Positions 1-7,903 of a DNA stretch of 64,000 nucleotides are shown here, piece by piece. Each line of letters opens with the position of its first letter. The stretch's first letter is position 1. The translations under genes and the position numbers were made by a program. Location: the NCBI RefSeq assembly GCF_019900845.1, contig NZ_CP074570.1, positions 1,736,001-1,800,000 on the forward strand, in the 5' to 3' direction. This DNA comes from Paraneptunicella aestuarii (GTDB lineage Bacteria; Pseudomonadota; Gammaproteobacteria; Enterobacterales; Alteromonadaceae). The notes under the pieces are model-generated. The model saw only the letters and a program-made list of their open reading frames with translations, ran no database searches and was not told where the DNA came from.

Positions 1-48
1 TTGAATGGTGAAGCTGTTCGCGTCATGGATCGCGCAGGTTGGAAATAA
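1..48 (+). CDS. fbpA: Fe(3+) ABC transporter periplasmic binding protein, C-terminal end (partial)
   Basis: Only the last 15 codons and a TAA stop are inside the window, reading LNGEAVRVMDRAGWK. A C-terminus of the form A-(V/I)-x-L/V-M-D-x-x-G-W is typical of FbpA/FutA-type periplasmic ferric-iron binding proteins. The gene runs directly into a two-component ABC permease/ATPase pair of the same transport family 31 bp downstream, which supports the call. The protein would capture iron in the periplasm and deliver it to the permease. Most of the gene lies outside the window, so no catalytic or binding residues can be checked. Confidence 0.6.
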   Translation: MNGEAVRVMDRAGWK

Positions 49-79
49 GCGGTCAGTAAATCACACTTGTTAATTTGTT

Positions 80-1720
80 ATGTCTATTAACTCAATGCCA
101 CTGGATCGCTGGAACACCGGTATAGTGGCGTTGGCATCCTTTATTACGCTGCCATTGCTGGTGTTGTTTGGCAGTTGGGCTCAGCCCGATTGGTCTATAT
201 GGTCGCATCTACTCGACACCGTACTAGCTGATTACGTCATCAATTCCATTATTCTTGCTGCTGGCGTTGGGCTTGGCACATTGCTGCTGGGGACATTATG
301 CGCCTGGTGTGTGGTTCGATATCGCTTTCCTTTCAGAAACATTATTCAGTGGGCTTTGCTGCTGCCTTTAGCGATCCCGGGTTATATCATCGCCTACACC
401 TATACCGGCATATTGGATTTTTCAGGCCCGGTGCAAACTCTAATAAGAGACCTGTCCGGATTGCGCTACGGTCAATACTGGTTTCCTGAGTTGCAATCCT
501 TGTTTGGCGCTATTGTCATGTTGGTACTGGTGCTGTTTCCTTATGTTTATTTAATGGCGATGACAGCGTTTAAAGCGCAATCATCCAGCTTGTATTACGC
601 GGCAAAAAGCATGGGGCTGAACAAGCGCCAATACTTTTTTCGAATCGCCTTGCCAATGGCTCGCCCGGCCTTGTTAACTGGGGCAGCTTTGACCATGATG
701 GAAGCCTTTGCCGATTACGGTACAGTACAGTATTTTGGCGTGCCTACCTTCACCACAGGTATTTTTCGCGTCTGGTTTGGTATGAACAGCCCACTTGCCG
801 CGGCTCAACTTGCCAGCGGCTTGTGCTTGTTTGTATTGGGGTTATTGTTATTGGAACAATATTCCCGACGTAAACAACGCTTCTATCAGCCTGGACAAAA
901 AAGCGCAGAACTCGAACCGCAAAAGGTTTCTGGCGGAAAGGGCATACTCATGTCGTTGCTGGTTGCCACACCTTTCCTGTTAGGTTTTTTAATCCCGGTT
1001 TTGCAATTAATTCAGTGGTCATGGCTAACCTGGTCTTACATGCTCAATGCCGATTTTCTGCAATTGCTAAAGAACAGCTTTGTACTGGCTGCGGTTGCAG
1101 CGCTTGTTGTCGTGTTCTGTGCCTTGTTTGTTTCTTACGGTAAGCGCCTAAACCCCAACCGTTGGATGACAACCAGCACTCAGCTTGCGGGCATGGGATA
1201 CGCTATTCCCGGAACTGTAATCGCTATTGGTGTGATGATCCCCTTTGCCTGGTTCGATAAAAGCCTGAATGGCTGGCTGCTGGTGGCCTTTAATTATGAA
1301 CCCGGGCTTATTTTTTCAGGTACGTTATTTGTGTTGATTTTTGCTTATACAGTACGATTCCTGACCGTCGCCAAACACAATATCGATGCAGGTTTAGAAC
1401 GCATTAAACCCAGCATGGACGAAGCCGCACGCAATATGGGCAATTCACCCGGACAAGTGCTAAAACGCGTGCATGTGCCTTTGTTAGGAAGTAGTGTACT
1501 GTCGGCCTTATTACTGGTGTTTGTGGATGTAATGAAAGAGTTGCCAGCAACGTTGATTTTGCGCCCCTTCAACTTTAATACACTGGCGGTTAGAACTTAT
1601 GAACTCGCATCAGACGAGCGCTTGGCAGATGCCGCTTTGCCAGCCATGAGCATTGTTATTATGGGGCTCATTCCGGTCATTTTACTGGCTTGGGGAATTG
1701 ATAAACAGAAGGTAGGTTAA
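80..1720 (+). CDS. fbpB: Fe(3+) ABC transporter permease, FbpB type (fused double permease)
   Basis: This 546-residue inner-membrane protein has about 12 hydrophobic segments arranged as two binding-protein-dependent permease halves. Each half carries an EAA-type loop that contacts the ATPase: around residues 171-200 (YYAAKSMGLNKRQYFFRIALP) and around residues 450-470 (DEAARNMGNSPGQVLKRVHVP). Fused permeases of this length are characteristic of FbpB/SfuB ferric iron importers. The TAA stop overlaps the next gene's ATG by one base (TAATG), so translation of the two genes is probably coupled. The substrate is inferred from family resemblance. No Shine-Dalgarno is obvious before the ATG at 80, and a second ATG at 95 could be used. 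No Fur box was identified, because the operon promoter lies outside the window. Confidence 0.85.
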   Translation: MSINSMPLDRWNTGIVALASFITLPLLVLFGSWAQPDWSIWSHLLDTVLADYVINSIILAAGVGLGTLLLGTLCAWCVVRYRFPFRNIIQWALLLPLAIPGYIIAYTYTGILDFSGPVQTLIRDLSGLRYGQYWFPELQSLFGAIVMLVLVLFPYVYLMAMTAFKAQSSSLYYAAKSMGLNKRQYFFRIALPMARPALLTGAALTMMEAFADYGTVQYFGVPTFTTGIFRVWFGMNSPLAAAQLASGLCLFVLGLLLLEQYSRRKQRFYQPGQKSAELEPQKVSGGKGILMSLLVATPFLLGFLIPVLQLIQWSWLTWSYMLNADFLQLLKNSFVLAAVAALVVVFCALFVSYGKRLNPNRWMTTSTQLAGMGYAIPGTVIAIGVMIPFAWFDKSLNGWLLVAFNYEPGLIFSGTLFVLIFAYTVRFLTVAKHNIDAGLERIKPSMDEAARNMGNSPGQVLKRVHVPLLGSSVLSALLLVFVDVMKELPATLILRPFNFNTLAVRTYELASDERLADAALPAMSIVIMGLIPVILLAWGIDKQKVG

Positions 1721-2790
1721 TGCTGGAACTGCATAACATAGGTATTCAATTTGGTGACACGAACATAGTGCAAGGTGTCAGCTTGCATATGCAAACCGGC
1801 GAGTTAGGTTGCTTGCTGGGCGCGTCGGGTTCTGGCAAAACCTCTATTCTTAGAGCCATTTCCGGGTTCAATACCTTATCTACCGGGCATATTGAAATTC
1901 GAGGCAAACAAGTAGCCAGCTCATCGGAAAACTTGCCGCCTGAACAGCGCCATATCGCCATGATGTTTCAGGATTTGGCGCTATTTCCTCATTTAAATGT
2001 GGCTGACAACATTGCCTTTGGTTTATCTAACCAACCCAAACAAGAGCGACAGCAGCGCGTAGCTGAAATGCTGGAACTGGTATCGTTGCAAGGCATGGAA
2101 AAACGCCAACTGCATGAACTTTCTGGTGGGCAACAACAGCGAGTTGCACTAGCCAGAGCGCTTGCCCCCAAGCCCGATATTTTGTTGTTAGATGAACCTT
2201 TTTCCAGCCTCGATACCGAGCTTAGGCAACAGTTGGTGAAACAGGTTAGAGCGATTTTAAAGCAAGAACAGGTTACCGCCTTGCTGGTAACACACGATCA
2301 ACAAGAAGCCTTTGCCTTTGCCGAACGTATTGCCATCTTGAGCGAGGGGCAACTACAGCAATGGGACACCCCACAGCGCCTTTACTACCATCCAGCCAAT
2401 AAAATCGTGGCTAATTTTATTGGGCGCAGCAGCTTTGTGAATGGTGTTGTTCAGGCCATAGAAGGTTCGGATTGCCAAATATTGTCAATATTCGGCGAGT
2501 TCCCCACTTATCTGCGCGAAGGATGGCAACAAGGCCAACAGGTGCAAATTTTAGTAAGACCGGAAGATATTAAAATTGGTGCTCAACACTCTCGTATGGC
2601 AAGCGCCGATATGGAAAATAGAACAGCCATTGTTCTCGAAAGTACCTTTTTGGGTGCATATCACCTGTATAAATTACAGTTGGAAAACTCCACCGAAACC
2701 GTATATTGTCATGGCAACTTGTCTATTCCACTCGACATTGGAGAGCAAGTGAATATCCACTACACCAACCCAAACCCTAGCGTGTTTTAG
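1720..2790 (+). CDS. fbpC: Fe(3+) ABC transporter ATP-binding protein, FbpC type
   Basis: A 356-residue ABC ATPase that powers the preceding permease. Visible motifs in order are Walker A GASGSGKTS (about residues 34-42), the Q-loop in MMFQDLALFPHLNV, the ABC signature LSGGQQQR (about 134-141), Walker B ILLLDEP (about 155-161) and the H-loop in LLVTHDQQEA. The C-terminal ~110 residues look like the regulatory TOBE-type domain found in iron and polyamine importers (VRPEDIKIG). The family is usually about 350 residues, so the gene is full length. It is the last gene of the operon, and CRISPR leader 1 begins immediately after its stop, with no obvious terminator hairpin between them. Confidence 0.88.
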   Translation: MLELHNIGIQFGDTNIVQGVSLHMQTGELGCLLGASGSGKTSILRAISGFNTLSTGHIEIRGKQVASSSENLPPEQRHIAMMFQDLALFPHLNVADNIAFGLSNQPKQERQQRVAEMLELVSLQGMEKRQLHELSGGQQQRVALARALAPKPDILLLDEPFSSLDTELRQQLVKQVRAILKQEQVTALLVTHDQQEAFAFAERIAILSEGQLQQWDTPQRLYYHPANKIVANFIGRSSFVNGVVQAIEGSDCQILSIFGEFPTYLREGWQQGQQVQILVRPEDIKIGAQHSRMASADMENRTAIVLESTFLGAYHLYKLQLENSTETVYCHGNLSIPLDIGEQVNIHYTNPNPSVF

Positions 2791-2977
2791 CCGCCTATTT
2801 CCGCTAACCCCAAGTACACATAAAAACCCCGGGACTTTAGCGGTAACCCGCAAGCCAATAAAAATAAGACATTGAGAAAATTTACCTAATAATCTATGGT
2901 TCTCATCGGGCATTTTTGCAGAGGTTAGCGGAAATACCCGATTTAGCCCTTCTGTGACTTGGGTTACAGAAGTGGCT
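2791..2977 (+). promoter_or_regulatory. CRISPR leader 1
   Basis: This 187-bp AT-rich non-coding stretch lies between the fbpC stop and the first repeat of array 1. It aligns with the leader of array 2 (18979-19172). Both end in the same block (cccttctgtgacttgggtta) followed by cagargtggct, which directly abuts repeat 1. Both carry the motif TTAGCGGWAA three times: once on the minus strand (2798-2809) and twice on the plus strand (2837-2846 and 2923-2934). The first and third copies form a widely spaced inverted repeat. Leaders of this kind hold the array promoter and the site where Cas1-Cas2 inserts new spacers. The promoter itself could not be pinned down. Confidence 0.85.
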
Positions 2978-5133
2978 GTCGCGCTCTCACGGGAGCGCGT
3001 GGATTGAAACACAACCTGGTTAGAGTATCGTCACGCCAAGTTCGGGTCGCGCTCTCACGGGAGCGCGTGGATTGAAACACGAATTATAAAATACGTGATG
3101 ATGGTTGTTATTGTCGCGCTCTCACGGGAGCGCGTGGATTGAAACACATGAACAGCCGGAGAGCCGAAAACCTTTGAAATCGCGCTCTCACGGGAGCGCG
3201 TGGATTGAAACACTATCAATGCGAAAGCTCCATCACGGTAATATTGTCGCGCTCTCACGGGAGCGCGTGGATTGAAACTCAAAGTTAATCGCAGCTCTAT
3301 ATACTGCTTTACGTCGCGCTCTCACGGGAGCGCGTGGATTGAAACCGTCATGGACAGAGTACGCAAAAGTGCTTGTGCAGTCGCGCTCTCACGGGAGCGC
3401 GTGGATTGAAACAAAAGCTCCTGTGTTTTGTTTGTATATCTCCCGTGTCGCGCTCTCACGGGAGCGCGTGGATTGAAACCGCTACTGTGCGTGCCATCTG
3501 AAATGATGCTGCGTCGCGCTCTCACGGGAGCGCGTGGATTGAAACCTTGCCGAGAGTAGTTATCAACGGGAATTTAATGTCGCGCTCTCACGGGAGCGCG
3601 TGGATTGAAACCCTATTGTGGTGTACAGCCGGAATGTTTGGGGTGTCGCGCTCTCACGGGAGCGCGTGGATTGAAACGAGGTTCAAATCCATATTGGTGG
3701 CAACCTTGCGAGTCGCGCTCTCACGGGAGCGCGTGGATTGAAACGGTTGAAGCCGATGCAACCGTTAATCAAGTGGTAAGTCGCGCTCTCACGGGAGCGC
3801 GTGGATTGAAACACTTAAGTTAACTTATTGTGTACAATTGGGTAATGTCGCGCTCTCACGGGAGCGCGTGGATTGAAACCAAATTTGTCATCAGTTCGTA
3901 CTCGTAATTCTTGCGTCGCGCTCTCACGGGAGCGCGTGGATTGAAACGTCACGCCTCGAACGAGTTTCTTTTTTTTAAACCGTCGCGCTCTCACGGGAGC
4001 GCGTGGATTGAAACGAAACCGGGGTATCCGGGGGCGAATGTTATGGGGTCGCGCTCTCACGGGAGCGCGTGGATTGAAACAGATGCTGCAACAGTTGATC
4101 GATATTCTGCTGGGTCGCGCTCTCACGGGAGCGCGTGGATTGAAACATAGAACTATCAAGTGTTTGCTGTGGCGTATCAGTCGCGCTCTCACGGGAGCGC
4201 GTGGATTGAAACACGCGGCTGCACTGTAAATTGCTGTACAAATCCAAGTCGCGCTCTCACGGGAGCGCGTGGATTGAAACAAAGGGCTTGTCTTGTTTGA
4301 CGTTAGCATCCACGTCGCGCTCTCACGGGAGCGCGTGGATTGAAACACACGAAACTTTGTACTCAAGTTTGCGGCAGCACGTCGCGCTCTCACGGGAGCG
4401 CGTGGATTGAAACGCACTGGTTAGCGCAGGGATGCTTGCATTGTACGTCGCGCTCTCACGGGAGCGCGTGGATTGAAACACCCGCCTGTATTGATACATA
4501 GGCACCTAAAAAAGTCGCGCTCTCACGGGAGCGCGTGGATTGAAACTATTCGTGTCGGCGATTACGTTTGGTTTGTATTGTCGCGCTCTCACGGGAGCGC
4601 GTGGATTGAAACAATGTTTATAATTGTGCCTAAATATAGGCACATTGTCGCGCTCTCACGGGAGCGCGTGGATTGAAACATATGCAACTCTTTCACCACC
4701 CCTGGTGATCCTGGTCGCGCTCTCACGGGAGCGCGTGGATTGAAACAGCGCCTCCCGGCGTAATGATTTTTGTGATAGCGTCGCGCTCTCACGGGAGCGC
4801 GTGGATTGAAACTGCAAAATGGTGGATAGATAACCGAGAGGCAGAGTCGCGCTCTCACGGGAGCGCGTGGATTGAAACTGACATCTTGGGAAGGCGTTTT
4901 GATTGATGCATGTCGCGCTCTCACGGGAGCGCGTGGATTGAAACCTTGATGATGGTTGGTACTGAGCGCATTTTATTGGTCGCGCTCTCACGGGAGCGCG
5001 TGGATTGAAACATAATCACCTGTCACTCGTGGACTTTTGCCCGGGTCGCGCTCTCACGGGAGCGCGTGGATTGAAACAAATTCTACAAGGAACGGTGAAT
5101 GACAACATTAGTCGCGCTCTCACGGGAGCGCGT

Positions 5134-5366
5134 TTCTGTTGGTCATGGCGCACGTGATGCGCCATCCAGTTTTCGCGGAGATTAAACATCGGCGTCATAC
5201 TGAGCTTGTCTCAGTATCTGTTTGACATTATTGGAGATTCCGAAATGAATTCGGAATGACGAGGGCGTGGGGCTGTCAGACTTCCACATGCATTGCTCTC
5301 GGTGGATTGCTGTTGGATGGATACCGGATAACGCTTCGCGCTTCCGGTATGACGGCAGTTTTGAGA
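5134..5366. mobile_element. REP-cluster element, copy 1, inside a CRISPR repeat
   Basis: A 233-bp insertion splits the repeat that begins at 5111. The dinucleotide GT (repeat positions 22-23) occurs on both sides, consistent with a 2-bp target duplication. The element holds four hairpins, each starting with a GTCAT-like end. Hairpins 1 (about 5142-5169) and 2 (5194-5220, stem ACTGAG/CTCAGT) read forward. Hairpins 3 (about 5232-5260, stem ATTCCGAA/TTCGGAAT) and 4 (about 5315-5353, stem ATACCGGA/TCCGGTAT) read in reverse. It has no coding capacity. Confidence 0.8.
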
Positions 5367-5434
5367 GTGGATTGAAACCCTTCCGTTGGAAAAAGCAATC
5401 GATGAGATGAGGTCGCGCTCTCACGGGAGTGCGT

Positions 5435-5667
5435 TTCTGTTGGTCATGGCGCACGTGATGCGCCATCCAGTTTTCGCGGAGATTAAACATCGGCGTCATA
5501 CTGAGCTTGTCTCAGTATCTGTTTGACATTATTGGAGATTCCGAAATGAATTCGGAATGACGAGGGCGTGGGGCTGTCAGACTTCCACATGCATTGCTCT
5601 CGGTGGATTGCTGTTGGATGGATACCGGATAACGCTTCGCGCTTCCGGTATGACGGCAGTTTTGAGA
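5435..5667. mobile_element. REP-cluster element, copy 2, inside a CRISPR repeat
   Basis: Essentially identical to the copy at 5134-5366, at the same position in the next repeat, flanked by the repeat halves at 5412-5434 and 5668-5679. It belongs to the 301-bp tandem unit. The left repeat half carries the stem mutation shared with copy 3. Confidence 0.8.
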
Positions 5668-5735
5668 GTGGATTGAAACCCTTCCGTTGGAAAAAGCAAT
5701 CGATGAGATGAGGTCGCGCTCTCACGGGAGTGCGT

Positions 5736-5968
5736 TTCTGTTGGTCATGGCGCACGTGATGCGCCATCCAGTTTTCGCGGAGATTAAACATCGGCGTCAT
5801 ACTGAGCTTGTCTCAGTATCTGTTTGACATTATTGGAGATTCCGAAATGAATTCGGAATGACGAGGGCGTGGGGCTGTCAGACTTCCAAATGCATTGCTC
5901 TCGGTGGATTGCTGTTGGATGGATACCGGACAACGCTTCGCGCTTCCAGTATGACGGCAGTTTTGAGA
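5736..5968. mobile_element. REP-cluster element, copy 3, inside a CRISPR repeat
   Basis: Same length and insertion position as the two preceding copies, between repeat halves 5713-5735 and 5969-5980. It differs by a few substitutions: aaatgc for acatgc near 5887, ggacaacg for ggataacg near 5927, and ccagtatg for ccggtatg near 5947. The last one weakens hairpin 4. It is followed by a different spacer. Confidence 0.8.
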
Positions 5969-6309
5969 GTGGATTGAAACACAGTGCTACCGAAATACTC
6001 AAGAGTAGGGAATGTCGCGCTCTTACGGGAGCGCGTGGATTGAAACGTCATTTGAGATTGTGGAGTTGACAGCACCCGCCCGTCGCGCTCTCACGGGAGC
6101 GCTTTTTCTGAATGGCAGCAGTACCGCCGCTCTTACCTTATTTAAAAAATTGAAATAAAAATTTGAACATCAGCAGTAAAAACTTGTAACGTCTACCTTT
6201 CCAAAACTTTACCTTTTGTTTTATTATTCTCGAACATCCACCGAACACATGGTGTGCAAGCTGCTACATAACGGCTTGTTACCCGAAGAAATAAAACACA
6301 GGACACACA

Positions 6310-6780
6310 ATGAGTTACTACGACGTTGAGGGCGTACTACTACGTATGCGCGAAGCCTGTAACGCACAAAACGAATCACAGCTTGCCCGTTTTTTGGGAA
6401 TTCAGTCCAGTACCATTGTGGCGTGGCGCGGAGCCAAGAAGCCACCCTATTGGGCCTGTTATGAGCTTTATGAAAAAACAGGCTGTACCGTCGAATGGAT
6501 GATCACAGGCGAAGCGCCGAAAACCTTTCCTCATGAAGATGAAAATAAAGTTTTCAATTTATCTATTGAAGAATTCACCGACAGCTTTATTCAAACTATT
6601 GCAAATGGCGTGCATATGGGCACATTGAGTATTGGTGATCAAGCCTCCAAAGAAGACCTGCAACGCCTTGCCACCTGGTATTACAACTCGGTGAATAACA
6701 CGATTTTATTTCCAACCAAAGCCAAGCCCTCTAAAAAAGAAGAGGGTAAAAGCGAAGACATTAAGAAAGAAGATAGTTAA
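6310..6780 (+). CDS. CI-repressor-like helix-turn-helix protein, paralogue 1
   Basis: This 156-residue protein has an N-terminal helix-turn-helix at about residues 15-50 (NESQLARFLGIQSSTIVAWR). A segment resembling the phage CI/Bro-type repressor N-domain follows, with PPYWACYELYEKTG and VEWMITGE. The C-terminus is lysine- and glutamate-rich and probably disordered. The start is supported by AGGA at 6300-6303, seven bases before the ATG. The protein at 7904-8392 is a clear paralogue over the whole HTH region and, more weakly, over the helical C-terminal part. No LexA/Ser-Lys peptidase domain is visible, so it is not a full-length lambda-type repressor. It is likely a DNA-binding regulator; its target is unknown. 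It lies just beyond the old end of array 1, between two mobile-looking sequences. Confidence 0.65.
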   Translation: MSYYDVEGVLLRMREACNAQNESQLARFLGIQSSTIVAWRGAKKPPYWACYELYEKTGCTVEWMITGEAPKTFPHEDENKVFNLSIEEFTDSFIQTIANGVHMGTLSIGDQASKEDLQRLATWYYNSVNNTILFPTKAKPSKKEEGKSEDIKKEDS

Positions 6781-6837
6781 GAAATTAAAAGGCGAGCAGG
6801 GCGGAAAGTCCATCCATTGATCGCCTTCGTATGTTGC

Positions 6838-6981
6838 TTAGTGTCTGGCGGCACACAAAGATTGCGCCAACCAGTTTTCAAAAATGTGATGCTGTTTAAA
6901 AAACTGAACTGTATGCGCAATACTGCATAGCGTTAAACAGAACACCAGCAACAGTAACCATTGAAAGGTTTTATGTTTCAC
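6838..6981 (-). CDS. Small single-span membrane or secreted protein (47 aa)
   Basis: A 47-residue frame starts with GTG and encodes MKHKTFQWLLLLVFCLTLCS followed by a polar tail ending CAARH. The first 25 residues are a strong hydrophobic segment behind a basic start, so the product is probably a small inner-membrane or exported protein. It lies 15 bp downstream of another small frame (6997-7164), which itself follows an XRE-type regulator on the same strand, so the three look like one operon. No clear Shine-Dalgarno precedes the GTG. The call rests on hydrophobicity pattern and operon position only. Function is unknown. Confidence 0.4.
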   Translation of the reverse strand: MKHKTFQWLLLLVFCLTLCSIAHTVQFFKQHHIFENWLAQSLCAARH

Positions 6982-6996
6982 GCTATGCCACGCAGG

Positions 6997-7164
6997 TTAT
7001 TGAGTAATAATCGACTGCAATTGCACAAGGAGCTTAAGCGCTAACTGCCTATGCTCCTTATTTTCAGGATGAGACACCGACACCAGCTCAACCGCCGTTT
7101 GTATTAATGCCATTATGGCTGTTTGTTCGACGTCGAGGTGGATATAAGTTTGCTCACCATCCAT
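6997..7164 (-). CDS. Small protein encoded behind the XRE regulator (55 aa)
   Basis: A 55-residue frame starts at an ATG five bases after the stop of the XRE gene at 7170-7397. The product begins MDGEQTYIHLDVEQ and ends with a helical stretch (KLLVQLQSIITQ). It is acidic at the N-terminus and predicted mostly helical, with no signal peptide or membrane segment. The very short gap suggests coupled translation with the regulator, as in toxin-antitoxin or regulator-partner pairs. I do not recognise the family. A minimum-length gene caller could miss it. Confidence 0.5.
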   Translation of the reverse strand: MDGEQTYIHLDVEQTAIMALIQTAVELVSVSHPENKEHRQLALKLLVQLQSIITQ

Positions 7165-7169
7165 AACTT

Positions 7170-7397
7170 TCAGGCTGGCCTGCTCTTGAGATGCAAGGCT
7201 TGAAGAAGCTCAAACACCTCGAAACCGCACGCCTTAACCATGGAAAAGAACTGGTTAACATTAGGTGTTCCCACGTTCTTCTCCCAGTTTTCATACGTTT
7301 TACGGGTTTTAACACCCGCTGCCGATGCCATTTGTCGTGTTGTAAGCCCGGCCACGTTGCGCATAGCACGTAAATCGCTTCCTGAAATGAGTCTCAT
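7170..7397 (-). CDS. XRE-family helix-turn-helix regulator (75 aa)
   Basis: A compact DNA-binding protein: SGSDLRAMRNVAGLTTRQMA then GVKTRKTYENWEKNVGTP. This is the standard five-helix XRE/Cro fold, with a recognition helix and the conserved W-E of the following turn (residues about 5-45). The ATG at 7397 is preferred over an upstream TTG because GAGG lies nine bases ahead of it. The gene heads a probable operon with two small frames (55 and 47 aa). It is preceded by a 233-bp inverted-repeat element at 7426-7658 that separates it from any older promoter. It may autoregulate. Target and partners are unknown. Confidence 0.7.
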   Translation of the reverse strand: MRLISGSDLRAMRNVAGLTTRQMASAAGVKTRKTYENWEKNVGTPNVNQFFSMVKACGFEVFELLQALHLKSRPA

Positions 7398-7425
7398 AAT
7401 GTCAAACCTCAAGCTTTTGTTAGTT

Positions 7426-7658
7426 AACCTCAGCTGCGCATAAGAAAGCGTTTTGAGTTGGTTATTTTCAGCGACTTCTTCGTTAAGTTTACTTGCAATA
7501 GTCTCGCTATTGGCGCGTAAACCCGCCTCGAGTTCACTAAAAAGTAACCTTCCTCAAAATATTCCAGTGGCATATCGGGGCTCATATGACCAATAACAGT
7601 TTGAAATATATTGAGTTTCATATTGCTATTGTTCGCTTTCTTATGCGCAGCTGAGGTT
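7426..7658. mobile_element. MITE-like element with 25-bp perfect terminal inverted repeats
   Basis: The left arm begins AACCTCAGCTGCGCATAAGA (7426 to 7450). Its exact reverse complement forms the right arm, ending GCGCAGCTGAGGTT (7634 to 7658). The two arms enclose 183 bp. Both ends are bordered by AGTT (7422-7425 and 7659-7662), which fits a 4-bp target-site duplication. There is no transposase; the only frame inside (63 codons on the minus strand, 7430-7621) runs into one arm and looks fortuitous. The element sits immediately upstream of the XRE gene and could supply its promoter or separate it from one. Confidence 0.65.
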
Positions 7659-7903
7659 AGTTATATTTCAAAAAATTAAAAAAACGGCATCCCTGCAAAA
7701 CCAAGCTGGAAGTCCTTTTTATCCCCTGTGTTGTAGTGTTGCTGTCCTTTCGGGATAAAAAATTAATACTAAAGAAAATAAATATCAAGTTAAAATTCAT
7801 TAAATATATTAAAAAATATGAAATTTAGTTCAAAAATATTTGTGTGATTGCAAAGAAACATTATACTGAGGCAACTAACCAGGCTGTGATTTCGGGTGAG
7901 GGA

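Larger units (their letters stand above)
5111..5980 (+). repeat. 301-bp tandem amplification inside array 1
   Basis: Three consecutive units each consist of the left 23 nt of a CRISPR repeat, a 233-bp insert, the right 12 nt of the repeat and a spacer. Unit starts are 5111, 5412 and 5713, exactly 301 bp apart. The spacer after units 1 and 2 is the same; the one after unit 3 is different (5981-6013). Units 2 and 3 share a change in the repeat stem (gggagTgcg) that unit 1 lacks, while the inserts of units 1 and 2 match each other better than unit 3 does. This pattern suggests unequal recombination between two insert copies. Confidence 0.9.
2978..6102 (+). CRISPR. Type I-C CRISPR array 1 (33-nt repeat)
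   Basis: The array has 37 repeat units and 36 spacers of 33-36 nt. The repeat is 33 nt: GT, then an 8-bp hairpin CGCGCTCT-CACG-GGAGCGCG (last pair T.G), then the 11-nt tail TGGATTGAAAC, the usual type I-C 5' handle. The first 32 repeats (2978-5077) are essentially identical; the fourth (3179) begins with A instead of G. Repeats starting at 5111, 5412 and 5713 are each split by a 233-bp insertion. The repeat at 6014-6046 is complete but has a C-to-T change in the loop. The last (6082-6102) is cut off after the hairpin. Orientation is leader at the left, old end at the right. The spacer after the first split repeat (5379-5411) recurs identically at 5680-5712. Confidence 0.98.

Noticed and set aside
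3815..4417. Long open frames of repeated RAPVRAR/STRSRESA and similar peptides across both arrays
   Set aside because: They are translations of the CRISPR repeats, occur in several frames and strands, and have no ribosome sites. The 33- and 32-nt repeats with unique spacers explain them fully.
7430..7621. 63-codon minus-strand frame inside the inverted-repeat element
   Set aside because: It runs into the left inverted-repeat arm, has unremarkable composition and no ribosome site; it is best seen as chance within the MITE-like element.
7425..7659. Integron attC site
   Set aside because: The arms lack a correct pair of RYYYAAC and GTTRRRY core sites, and no integrase or cassette array is present. 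A 4-bp duplication fits a transposable element better.
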